Shown in pieces: positions 24,206-32,740 of a DNA stretch of 61,949 bases. A model generated the notes under the pieces. The model ran no database searches. It saw nothing but the letters and a program-made list of their open reading frames with translations, and was not told where the DNA came from. The position numbers and the translations under genes are program-made. Each line of letters opens with the position of its first letter. Within the stretch, counting starts at the first letter, position 1. Source of the stretch: an uncultured Eubacteriales bacterium (lineage in GTDB: Bacteria; Bacillota; Clostridia; Peptostreptococcales; Anaerovoracaceae); the NCBI GenBank assembly GCA_902775345.1, contig CACYLW010000010.1, forward strand, positions 1 through 61,949. Reading direction: 5' to 3'.

Positions 24206-25288
24206 ATGGATATTCATTTTGACCTGAATGAGACACAATCGAATATTCTGGAGAAATGCCCCGAGTGGCATGACCTCATGAACGTCATCGAGTTCAAAAA
24301 CAGTCCCGCGGCAGATCCTGTCGGATACAGCGACAAGACCGTGTATTACAACAGCCGGAAGATGAGACAGTTCCCGCAGGACGCGCAGGCCTTTCTGATC
24401 GCAGGGCAGCTGATGCATATTCAGCTTGCACACGGACGGAGAGGCAGGGGGCTTGACCGGAGAGTCTGGGATGACGCGTGTACTGCCGTCGTGAACGAAC
24501 TCCTGATAGCTGACGGATTTGAACCTCCTGCCAGCCTGAAGCGGCACAAGGACGCCTGGCGCCTGAGCGCGGAGGAGATGTATAAGATCCTCTACGAAGA
24601 GGCGGAAGAAGAAGAGCAGGAGTTTGCGGAGGAGGAGCAGTCCGATAATGAGACCGATAAGACGGATCTCGTTGTGCAGCGGAGGAACGACAAGACAAAA
24701 CAGGCCGGAGACCTGCAGGGCGCGCAGGTGCGTGACATAGAGGACCCGGGCCTGGCAAGGGCGGTGGCCGGTCTGGCAGACCTTCTGGAACCGAGCCTGC
24801 AGCTCGACTATGACTGGTTCCCTGCGGACAGGATAAGAGACGGCATACTGATAGAGCAGTTCAAACCTTACCCGGTACCGCACGCCGAGATCCTGCTGGA
24901 TACCAGTGCATCGATAGATGAAGACCTTCTGCGTGCTTTTGTCAGGGGCGTTAAGGAGATACTCCGGGAGGATGCTGTCGTCAGAGTAGGCTGTTTTGAC
25001 ACCGAATTTTACGGCTTCCAGGAGATCCATTCAGAAAAAGACATTTCGACACTGGAGATAAAAGGGGCCGGCGGAACTAATTTTGAAACTGCCGTAAAGG
25101 CTTTCACCGGAGACGCAGAGACAAAGATCGTTTTCACGGACGGATATGCGGACATGCCGAATACGAGGTGCGACGCCATCTGGCTCGTGTACAGCGACAT
25201 GCCGGTGGACCCGCCCGGCGGAAGAGTTATATATGTTAAAAAACCTGAGGAGATGAATAAATATGAAGTCGACTTTCTTATCACATAA
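24206..25288 (+). CDS. DUF2201/von Willebrand A domain protein with degraded HExxH
   Basis: 360 residues. The N-terminal half resembles the putative metallopeptidase domain paired with vWA in DUF2201 proteins: the helix IAGQLMHIQLAHGRRGRGLD occupies the place of the HExxHxxxxH zinc motif, but His-Glu is replaced by G67-Q68, leaving H71 and H76. An acidic linker follows (about 130-150). The C-terminal vWA domain has a MIDAS-type DTSAS at 232-236 and a later TD element in VFTDGYADM. The next gene encodes a MoxR-like ATPase overlapping by 26 bases, the usual chaperone pair. Protease activity is doubtful here. Confidence 0.85.
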   Translation: MDIHFDLNETQSNILEKCPEWHDLMNVIEFKNSPAADPVGYSDKTVYYNSRKMRQFPQDAQAFLIAGQLMHIQLAHGRRGRGLDRRVWDDACTAVVNELLIADGFEPPASLKRHKDAWRLSAEEMYKILYEEAEEEEQEFAEEEQSDNETDKTDLVVQRRNDKTKQAGDLQGAQVRDIEDPGLARAVAGLADLLEPSLQLDYDWFPADRIRDGILIEQFKPYPVPHAEILLDTSASIDEDLLRAFVRGVKEILREDAVVRVGCFDTEFYGFQEIHSEKDISTLEIKGAGGTNFETAVKAFTGDAETKIVFTDGYADMPNTRCDAIWLVYSDMPVDPPGGRVIYVKKPEEMNKYEVDFLIT

Positions 25289-26909
25289 GCAGCTGTTCGA
25301 AAACCCGCTCCCGCTTTTCCGGGTGATAGGAAGGGAAGCGCAGGTCAGCGATCTGGCACTGATAACCATAGCTGATGACGGATTCACGCTCAGCGGCAAG
25401 AGCGTCAATTATTATCTCTCCGGGGATGACTGCGCCGACAGATTCGGACGCGACGGGGAATGCTTCAACTGCGCGGTAAGGCCGGCGCTTCTGCTGGAAC
25501 CCGGCGATGAGAAACTGCTCAGCCAGATCCGCGAGGTGGGAGACGTCGTTACTGCGGAGCTCGGTACGTTCCCTTACGTCATCCTTGATACGTCGCTGCG
25601 TGAAATGGCAGAAAAGCAGTATCAGGAGGGCACCCTGAGAAAGACGGGAACGAGCTATACTATCGCCGGAGAAAAAAGAGACGTATACAGGCTTGGCGCA
25701 AAACAGATCGTCAGGGTCCCTGTAACAGAGGAGAACGTCAGCGGTTATGTGCAGCTGTCCGACGGCAGCGTTGCCAATTCAGCCGAAGAGATATTCCTCG
25801 AAGTGAGGCCTATAAGGTGGTATTACGACGAGGTCAACAAACTTCTGATCAGTGGCAGGGCGCTGTTTTCAGGCCTTGACCGTGAGGCTGCAGCCGCTTA
25901 TCTCAGTGAGGGGTTCATCGAGGAACTTCTTGCTGAAGACGATAAGGAGATCGCTTCTGCTGATTCCGGCGCGTCATATCACATCGAAGAGCATGATGAG
26001 CTTGACATGATAAGGGCATTCGTCAAGGCGGATATCCCGGTGTTCATACACGGACTGACCGGTGACGGAAAGAGTGACCGTGTAAAGGAGATCGACCCTG
26101 ACGTGCTCGATATAGAACTGGTCAATGAGACTCCCGAAACGATAAACGGCCGCGCTGTCTACAACGAGACGACTGATGAGATCATTGACATCAAACCGGT
26201 CTGGCTGGTCAAGCTGGAGCGGCTTTGTGAGGACGGAGATCTGCACATACTGTTCTTTGACGAGCTGACGAATGCTACGAAGCAGACTCAGGCGGTCATA
26301 TTCAAGATCGTGCTTGAGCGTTTCGTAAACAACCGCTGGCCGCTTCCTGAGAACGCGCGCATAGTCGCCGCCGGAAACGACCGCGCCGAATCAAGCGTTG
26401 CTCACGATCTCGCCGAGCCGCTGTTCGGAAGGTTTGCCCATATATATATCAGAACTACTGTTGAAAACTGGATGCCGTGGGCGGTCAGAAAGAGGATAAA
26501 TCCATATGTCATGGAATTCCTTGCGAACAACGATCTCTATCTCAGGACGGCTTTCACGGGAACGGAGGGCTATGCCGACCCGCGGCGCTGGGAGATGGTA
26601 TCGCGCGTGCTCGACAGTTCGGACAATGACTTTTCTCTGATCGAGCCGATCGTCGGACGTGATGCCGCTGAGGCGTTCATAAGATTCTTCCGCGCTCAGG
26701 AAGAAATGGCCGATCTCGTTAAGTACACGGATGAAGAGATCGCACGTCTGACTGTTGCCAGAAAGTATCAGATAGCCCAGCAGTGCCTGTATGCGGCATC
26801 CGCAAAGCCTAAGGAAGCCGAAGAACTCGTTGAGAGGCTCGGAGCCGAGTTCGCCGCATGGTTCAGGTATGTTCTTGAGAGAAAGAATGAAAGCAAATGG
26901 GTAAAGTAA
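25263..26909 (+). CDS. MoxR-like AAA+ ATPase with long N-terminal region
   Basis: 548 residues. The AAA core begins around residue 255: Walker A GLTGDGKS (near 264-271), Walker B LHILFFDE, and sensor-like AAGNDRAESS near 375. The C-terminal lid runs to the end. The first 230 residues are not ordinary MoxR sequence: they include a FNCAVRPALLLEPGDEKLL segment and two regions repeating strand-rich text; I do not recognise the fold. ATP-driven partner of the upstream vWA protein, likely a protein assembly or metal-insertion chaperone. It overlaps the previous gene and, by 13 bases, the pyruvate-kinase-like gene. GAGGAG precedes the start. Confidence 0.88.
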   Translation: MKSTFLSHKQLFENPLPLFRVIGREAQVSDLALITIADDGFTLSGKSVNYYLSGDDCADRFGRDGECFNCAVRPALLLEPGDEKLLSQIREVGDVVTAELGTFPYVILDTSLREMAEKQYQEGTLRKTGTSYTIAGEKRDVYRLGAKQIVRVPVTEENVSGYVQLSDGSVANSAEEIFLEVRPIRWYYDEVNKLLISGRALFSGLDREAAAAYLSEGFIEELLAEDDKEIASADSGASYHIEEHDELDMIRAFVKADIPVFIHGLTGDGKSDRVKEIDPDVLDIELVNETPETINGRAVYNETTDEIIDIKPVWLVKLERLCEDGDLHILFFDELTNATKQTQAVIFKIVLERFVNNRWPLPENARIVAAGNDRAESSVAHDLAEPLFGRFAHIYIRTTVENWMPWAVRKRINPYVMEFLANNDLYLRTAFTGTEGYADPRRWEMVSRVLDSSDNDFSLIEPIVGRDAAEAFIRFFRAQEEMADLVKYTDEEIARLTVARKYQIAQQCLYAASAKPKEAEELVERLGAEFAAWFRYVLERKNESKWVK

Positions 26910-27892
26910 GGATATACGGTACGATCGGTCCCGCGTGCAGGGATACGGAAATACTTAAGCAGATGTTCCGGGAGGGGATGGACGGGATACGTTTGAATCT
27001 TTCCCATACTTCGCTTGAGGAAGCTTCGGACCTGATCGACAGCTGCCACAGAGCGGCCCGTGAATGCGGAGTCAGGCCCGAACTGCTGATAGACATGCAG
27101 GGCCCTGAGCTGCGGGTGGGAAGAATGGAAGCCCCTCTCAGTCTGGATGACGGGGATCTGATCAGCACAGGGGATATACCGTTCCCGGAGTCTGCAGAAA
27201 AAGCAATTGAAGAAAAAGGTCCCGGACAGGATATCCTGCTTGATGACGGAAAGATCCTTCTCAGGACCGGATGCTCCGGAGAAAACGGAATATATCTGCG
27301 CGTCATACGCGGAGGGATGCTGGAAAGCAGAAAAAGCGTTGCGCTCCCGGGAATCGCCATCCATGCTCCGGCAATGACCGAAAACGACCGTGAGCAGATA
27401 AGAAGAGCCGGGAGATTCGGTGTAACTGCCGTCATGCAGCCTTTCGTCCGGAGCAGGGAAGACCTCATGGAGGTGCGAAGCGCGCTGGATGAGGCGGGCT
27501 GCAGCAGTATCCGGCTTCTGGCCAAGATCGAGAACAGGGACGGGATCAACAGGCTGGATGAACTCATACCTCATTGTGATGAGATCGTAATAGCGCGCGG
27601 AGATCTGGGGAATGCCATGGACCTGTGGGAACTGCCTGCAGCCCAGAAGCACATCTCGGAAGTCTGCCGCAAAGAAGGCAGGGACTTCATGGTCGTGACC
27701 CAGATGCTCGATTCCATGACGCACAGGCAGGTCCCGACCAGGGCCGAAGTCAGCGATATATTCAATGCCGTTGCCGACGGTGCTTCATCGGTAATGGTCA
27801 CAGGAGAGACCGCTGCGGGAGAGTATCCTGCGCTGGTCATACGCTATCTTTACAAAACGGTATGCGAGGCGGAAAGGTTCCGCGACAGATAA
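26897..27892 (+). CDS. Pyruvate-kinase-like protein lacking the C-terminal domain
   Basis: 331 residues against about 470-585 for normal pyruvate kinase. The barrel start GTIGPACRDTE, the substrate arginine stretch GIRLNLSHTS, the KIENRDGI lysine, ARGDLG and the TGETAAGEYP phosphate loop are all seen, so the active-site framework is retained. The lid (B) domain is shortened and the allosteric C domain is absent; the frame ends after CEAERFRD. It may catalyse phosphoenolpyruvate to pyruvate without allostery or have a different role. The start overlaps the MoxR gene by 13 bases, and the patatin gene starts 4 bases after its stop, so it is tightly embedded. Confidence 0.8.
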   Translation: MGKVRIYGTIGPACRDTEILKQMFREGMDGIRLNLSHTSLEEASDLIDSCHRAARECGVRPELLIDMQGPELRVGRMEAPLSLDDGDLISTGDIPFPESAEKAIEEKGPGQDILLDDGKILLRTGCSGENGIYLRVIRGGMLESRKSVALPGIAIHAPAMTENDREQIRRAGRFGVTAVMQPFVRSREDLMEVRSALDEAGCSSIRLLAKIENRDGINRLDELIPHCDEIVIARGDLGNAMDLWELPAAQKHISEVCRKEGRDFMVVTQMLDSMTHRQVPTRAEVSDIFNAVADGASSVMVTGETAAGEYPALVIRYLYKTVCEAERFRDR

Positions 27893-27896
27893 GGAC

Positions 27897-28754
27897 ATGG
27901 GTACATATAAAAAGGGACTTATACTTGAAGGCGGTGCGATGCGGGGCATGTTCACATGCGGTGTGATCGATGTCTTCATGGAAAACGGGATAATCTTTGA
28001 CGGGGCGGCCGGCATCTCTGCCGGTGCGACCTTTGGGTGCAACTACAAATCCCATCAGATCGGAAGAGCCATCAGATACAACAAAAGGTACAGCAGGGAC
28101 TGGCGCTACTGCAGTCTCAAGTCGCTTATAAAGACCGGCGATCTGTATGGCGCTGAATTCTGTTACCATACGATGCCTGAGATACTCGACCCTTTCGATA
28201 CGGAAACTTTCGAAAAGGATCCTATGGAATTTTACATAGGGGCCACCGATGTGGTGACCGGAGAAGCCAGATTCCACAAATGCACTGACGGAGGGGCAGC
28301 AGACATAGAGTGGATGCGCGCATCCGCATCGATGCCTGTCGTATCAAACATAGTATCGGTCGATGGGTATAAAATGCTTGACGGTGGCATAGTTTGTTCC
28401 GTACCCTACGAGTACATGGAGCAGCAGGGTTATAACAGGAACGTAATAGTACTTACCAGGCCGAAGGGATACAGAAAAAAGAAGAGTCCGGTCGTGCCTC
28501 TGGTGAAGCTCGTGCTGAGAAAGTACCCGGCAGTAGGGAAGGCGATGGCAGTCAGACACATCGTTTACAACGCGCAGATGGATGACATCGAACGAAGAGA
28601 ATCTCTTGGAGCGGTATTGGTAATAAGACCACCGGAAGACCCGGGGATCGGACGTACAGAGAAAGATCCTGATGAGCTCGAGAGGGTCTATCAGATGGGG
28701 CGCAGCGAAGCAGAACGCAGGATCGCTGAAGTAAGGACATGGACAGCAGGGTAA
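27897..28754 (+). CDS. Patatin-like phospholipase
   Basis: 285 residues. The family layout is complete: oxyanion loop GGAMRGMF (14-21), nucleophile S41 in GISAGA, and the catalytic D162 in DGG (LDGGIVCSVP). Ser-Asp dyad enzymes hydrolyse acyl esters of phospholipids. It begins 4 bases after the pyruvate-kinase-like gene and overlaps the GDPD gene by 16 bases, so it belongs to the same run. Together with the next genes it points to membrane phospholipid turnover. No signal peptide is visible. Confidence 0.9.
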   Translation: MGTYKKGLILEGGAMRGMFTCGVIDVFMENGIIFDGAAGISAGATFGCNYKSHQIGRAIRYNKRYSRDWRYCSLKSLIKTGDLYGAEFCYHTMPEILDPFDTETFEKDPMEFYIGATDVVTGEARFHKCTDGGAADIEWMRASASMPVVSNIVSVDGYKMLDGGIVCSVPYEYMEQQGYNRNVIVLTRPKGYRKKKSPVVPLVKLVLRKYPAVGKAMAVRHIVYNAQMDDIERRESLGAVLVIRPPEDPGIGRTEKDPDELERVYQMGRSEAERRIAEVRTWTAG

Positions 28755-30499
28755 AGATAAAAGAAAAACTCAGACCGTTTACACAGGCGCTGCCTGACAT
28801 ACTGAATTATCAGATAGTCACGAAAGCGCTCATATGTATCTGGCTGTATCTGTTCAGCAGGTTTTTCAATGCCCTCCTCAGAAGCAGCGGAAGAGTGGCT
28901 GTCACTTCAGGTGACTGGAAATTCCTTTTTACGACATGGCAGGGGATACTTATACTGCTGCTTGGAATAGCATCACTTTTTGTTTATGTGGCATTTGACC
29001 TCAACTCCAAGATAGTTCTGAGCAGAAACCTGGTCACAGGGCAAATGGTATCCCTTGAAGAAAGCATCAAAGAGGGATTCTTTTCGATCGGAAAGCTGAT
29101 CAATCTGAGAGGTCTGCTGGTAGTACTGTACATAGCTCTTATCGCTCCTATCCTCGGAATAGGGATATCCATATCCGCGACAGAGAAACTGTATATCCCG
29201 ACGTTCATCTCGTCGGTCATTGAAAGTTCGGTGCTCTACTCGGCGCTGGCCGGAATTGCGGTGCTGATATTCCTGGCGCTTGGGGTCGCAAATCTGTTCA
29301 TACTGCACGGCACGGTCATAGATGATCTTTCCGTCAGTGAGGCAGGCAGACAGTCGAGGAGATTTATCAGAGCTAACTGGAAGGATTACGTGAAACAGAA
29401 CGTGATCTTCATTCTCCTTATATCGGGATCGCTCGCCGGCATAGCCATTATATGCCTGTTCATTCCGCTTAAGCTGATAACTCTGCTGCCGGCCGGTCCG
29501 CTGAGCCGTCTGCTGACTATATTCTTTGTTTCAGCCGGGACCGTGGTCTCAGTGCTTGCGGATCTTTTCGGCATACCTCTTTATCTGATGAAGATGACCC
29601 AGCTGTATTATTCATATAAGCAGGGAAGCGAATATGCCTTCAGGGAGATAAAGAGGGAGAAACCGTTTAGGTATAAGCAGGTGGGCATCGCGTTGCTGAT
29701 CGTTATAGCGACAGCGGTCATGGTGATGTATATCAGATTTGATCACTTCTTCCCGCCTGATACCGATGTCAAGGTGATAGCTCACCGTGCCGGAGGCAAC
29801 GAGGGCGGTGAAAATACCCTGTCCGGGCTGGATGCTGCATGGGCAGCCGGCGCATATGGAAGCGAGATAGATATCCAGAGAACAAAAGACGGCTATTATG
29901 TACTGAATCATGACAGTACATTCAGGCGGGTAGCCGGTGACAGCAGAAAACCTGAAGAGATGACTCTCCGGGAGGTAAAAAAGCTGTCCGTAGACGGTGA
30001 GCCGGTACCGACGTTTGAGGAGATGCTGATCTCAAGCAAGGGCAGAATGGTGCTTTTCACTGAGCTTAAAGGACACACGGCTGACAGAAAGATGGCTGAT
30101 GACGCAGTAGAGCTTATCAGGCAATACCGGATGGAAGAAGAGACAGTACTGATCTCGCTGAAATACGACCTGATCGACTACATCGAGACGAATTATCCTG
30201 AGATGCAGACCGGTTTTCTGACATTTGCGTCGTTTGGCAAAACTGCCGCATTAAACTGCGATTATTTAGGTCTTGAGGAAGAGTCTGCGACGACGGACGC
30301 GATAGATGCGATCCATAAAGAGGGGAAAAAAGCGCTGGTATGGACAGCAAATGAGAAAGGCTCGCAGAAGCATTTTCTCTGTACGGACGTTGACGGGCTC
30401 ATTACAGATGAAGTGAGCCAGGCTGTCGGATTGGTCAGGGAACTTGAGCAAAGGTCAGACCTTGACAGGATGATCGACAGGATAAAAACCATGTTTTGA
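28739..30499 (+). CDS. Membrane glycerophosphodiester phosphodiesterase
   Basis: 586 residues. Residues 1-330 hold six to seven membrane helices of the GDPD-associated membrane domain. The C-terminal catalytic domain starts near 345 with VIAHRAGGNEGGENTLSGLD, the metal/catalytic HR...E motif, EIDIQRTKDG with a second acidic site, and VLNHDSTFRR. Such proteins split glycerophosphodiesters to glycerol-3-phosphate and alcohol, here probably on the membrane surface. It overlaps the patatin gene by 16 bases. The cardiolipin synthase follows 32 bases later. Confidence 0.9.
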   Translation: MDSRVKIKEKLRPFTQALPDILNYQIVTKALICIWLYLFSRFFNALLRSSGRVAVTSGDWKFLFTTWQGILILLLGIASLFVYVAFDLNSKIVLSRNLVTGQMVSLEESIKEGFFSIGKLINLRGLLVVLYIALIAPILGIGISISATEKLYIPTFISSVIESSVLYSALAGIAVLIFLALGVANLFILHGTVIDDLSVSEAGRQSRRFIRANWKDYVKQNVIFILLISGSLAGIAIICLFIPLKLITLLPAGPLSRLLTIFFVSAGTVVSVLADLFGIPLYLMKMTQLYYSYKQGSEYAFREIKREKPFRYKQVGIALLIVIATAVMVMYIRFDHFFPPDTDVKVIAHRAGGNEGGENTLSGLDAAWAAGAYGSEIDIQRTKDGYYVLNHDSTFRRVAGDSRKPEEMTLREVKKLSVDGEPVPTFEEMLISSKGRMVLFTELKGHTADRKMADDAVELIRQYRMEEETVLISLKYDLIDYIETNYPEMQTGFLTFASFGKTAALNCDYLGLEEESATTDAIDAIHKEGKKALVWTANEKGSQKHFLCTDVDGLITDEVSQAVGLVRELEQRSDLDRMIDRIKTMF

Positions 30500-30531
30500 T
30501 TTCGTGGAACCGTAATGTGAGGGACAACACA

Positions 30532-32103
30532 ATGGATAATGAAGAAAGAACCGTCAGATTGGCAAAGCCGGTAAAGAAGGGGCTGCTGCGTCTTCTGTTC
30601 AGCAGATTCCTTGTGATCGGGATACTGCTCGTGCTTCAGGTCGCGCTGCTGGTAATGGTGTACCTTCAGTTCAGGGAAAAACTGCCTGAGCTCCTGTATA
30701 TTCAGATAATTTTCTCTTTCGGAATGATAGTCTTTCTGTTCAACAGCGGCATGGATTCATCCGCCAAACTGACATGGATGCTCATCATTTCAATAGTCCC
30801 GTTTGCGGGAGCTGCGATGCTGCTGTGGACTCAATCGAATATAGGACACCGCATGGAGTCAGATGCTTTCAGAAAGCAGATCGAAAACACCCGCACCATG
30901 CTCAGCCAGCCTGAGAACGTTGTCAAAGAGATCGAGCATGATGGTTCGGGAACAGACGACCTAAGCAGATACCTGAACCACACGGGATGCTTCCCTGTGT
31001 ATGACAAGACGCAGGTGACGTATTTTCCGCTGGGTGAAAAGAAGTTTGAGGCCATGTTGCGTGAGCTTGAAAAAGCTGAAAAATACATCTTCATGGAGTA
31101 TTTCATTGTTGAAGAGGGGTATATGTGGGGCCGCATACTTGACGTGCTTACCCGCAAGGTAAAAGAGGGCGTTGAAGTCCGCGTGATGTATGACGGCATG
31201 TGCGAGATGTCGACACTCCCGGCCAGCTACTTTAAACTGCTTGAGGCGCAGGGCATACACGCAAAGGCATTCTCTCCTATCGTGCCTGTAGTGTCTTCGC
31301 ACTATAATTACCGGGACCACCGGAAGATACTTGTGATAGACGGAAAGGTCGCGTTCAACGGAGGAGTCAATCTCGCTGATGAATATATCAACCGTACCGT
31401 AAGATTCGGACACTGGAAAGATACTGCTGTAATGCTCAAGGGTCCGGCCGTCAGGAGTTTTACCCTGATGTTTCTGCAGATGTGGAATCTGAAGCCGGAC
31501 ACAGCAGATTATGATGTATGGCTGTCACTGCCTTCCGTTGAGATGGAAGATGCAAAGGGATATGTGATGCCGTACAGCGACAGCCCGCTTGATGAGTATA
31601 AGGCGGGCGAGTCGGTATACATGGATATGCTGAACCGCGCTACTGATTATGTACACATTATGTCGCCTTATCTGATACTTGACGGTGAGCTTGAGACGGC
31701 ACTCTGCTTTGCAGCACAGCGAGGCATCGATGTAAAACTGATACTGCCGGGCATCCCGGATAAAAAGGTGGCATATTCCCTTGCCAAGACTCACTACAAG
31801 ACGCTCCATAAGGCCGGCGTGAAGATATATGAGTATACACCGGGCTTCGTGCACGCCAAGGTGTTTGTAAGTGACGACATGAAAGCCGTAGTCGGCACCA
31901 TCAATCTCGACTACAGGAGCCTTTATCATCACTTTGAGTGTGCTACATATATGTACAGGACAGACTGCATACCGGAAATCGAGAAGGACTTTCAGGAAAC
32001 TCTGGCGAAATGCAGACGGGTAACTACAGAAAGCATAAAGAAAGAGAAGTTATCATATAAGCTGATTGGCGGACTTGCAAAAATGATCTCACCGCTGATG
32101 TAG
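30532..32103 (+). CDS. cls: Cardiolipin synthase (phospholipase D family)
   Basis: 523 residues from ATG 30532, chosen because GAGGG lies 8 bases upstream; the frame is open to a TTG at 30496 without such a site. Two N-terminal membrane helices (about 20-80) are followed by two PLD domains with HKD motifs: H263 in HRKILVID and H441 in HAKVFVSD. It forms cardiolipin from two phosphatidylglycerol molecules. Placed between GDPD and an HD hydrolase, it completes a lipid-turnover set. Exact symbol (cls) is the generic bacterial one. Confidence 0.92.
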   Translation: MDNEERTVRLAKPVKKGLLRLLFSRFLVIGILLVLQVALLVMVYLQFREKLPELLYIQIIFSFGMIVFLFNSGMDSSAKLTWMLIISIVPFAGAAMLLWTQSNIGHRMESDAFRKQIENTRTMLSQPENVVKEIEHDGSGTDDLSRYLNHTGCFPVYDKTQVTYFPLGEKKFEAMLRELEKAEKYIFMEYFIVEEGYMWGRILDVLTRKVKEGVEVRVMYDGMCEMSTLPASYFKLLEAQGIHAKAFSPIVPVVSSHYNYRDHRKILVIDGKVAFNGGVNLADEYINRTVRFGHWKDTAVMLKGPAVRSFTLMFLQMWNLKPDTADYDVWLSLPSVEMEDAKGYVMPYSDSPLDEYKAGESVYMDMLNRATDYVHIMSPYLILDGELETALCFAAQRGIDVKLILPGIPDKKVAYSLAKTHYKTLHKAGVKIYEYTPGFVHAKVFVSDDMKAVVGTINLDYRSLYHHFECATYMYRTDCIPEIEKDFQETLAKCRRVTTESIKKEKLSYKLIGGLAKMISPLM

Positions 32104-32121
32104 AGAAGAAAGATTGTTGAT

Positions 32122-32739
32122 ATGAGAACACCTTATTACGAAAGCACCATACACAGACAAATAAGGGAAAAGCGCGAGAACCGCAAGGACCGCATCAAGG
32201 ATGACCTGATGCATTACGGCAATGATGTTCTGCAGTCAGAAGAGATGAAGAAGGCTTTTGAGCAGACTCACCACCAGTGGTCAACGGTCGGAGAGCATAC
32301 ATTCAGAGTCGCATTTTCAAGCGTCATGATCTGCTATGCGCTGAGAAAGCTTAATATAAAGGTCAGCATACCTGCGGTGGTCATCGGAGCGCTCTGCCAT
32401 GATCTGGGGATCCTGGGAAGAAACGAAAAATTTTCTTCCGCAAGGGAATGCAGCATAGAGCATCCGAAGGAATCGGTGGAAGTCGCAAGAGGACTTGTGA
32501 GTGATATGCCTGATAAGACTGAAGATATTATAGAGAGGCACATGTGGCCGATCGGAGAGAGTGAAGCTCCGAATTCGATAGAGGGCGTTGTCGTTTCGGT
32601 CGCAGACAAGTACAGCGCGGTCAAAGACCTTGTAAAAGGCAGCGAAGTGAAGAATACAGGCGTAAAGAACTATTTCAACACTGAAAAACAGAAAATAGTA
32701 GAAAAGATCAAGCAAAAAACCAGCGAGGAGGATTCATAG
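32122..32739 (+). CDS. HD-domain phosphohydrolase
   Basis: 205 residues. The HD motif is seen as HTFRV for the first histidine, CHDLG with H93-D94, and a later IERHMWP plus SVADKY for metal ligands. The family hydrolyses nucleotides, phosphates or lipid-linked compounds with divalent metals; no specific substrate is evident. The N-terminal 25 residues are strongly basic. It follows the cardiolipin synthase by 18 bases and ends one base before the next start, so it is in the same operon. Confidence 0.85.
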   Translation: MRTPYYESTIHRQIREKRENRKDRIKDDLMHYGNDVLQSEEMKKAFEQTHHQWSTVGEHTFRVAFSSVMICYALRKLNIKVSIPAVVIGALCHDLGILGRNEKFSSARECSIEHPKESVEVARGLVSDMPDKTEDIIERHMWPIGESEAPNSIEGVVVSVADKYSAVKDLVKGSEVKNTGVKNYFNTEKQKIVEKIKQKTSEEDS

Positions 32740-32740
32740 C

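Noticed and set aside
24185-25030. Reverse-strand frame opposite the vWA gene
   Set aside because: It sits fully across a gene with a clear vWA MIDAS motif and has no supporting signal.
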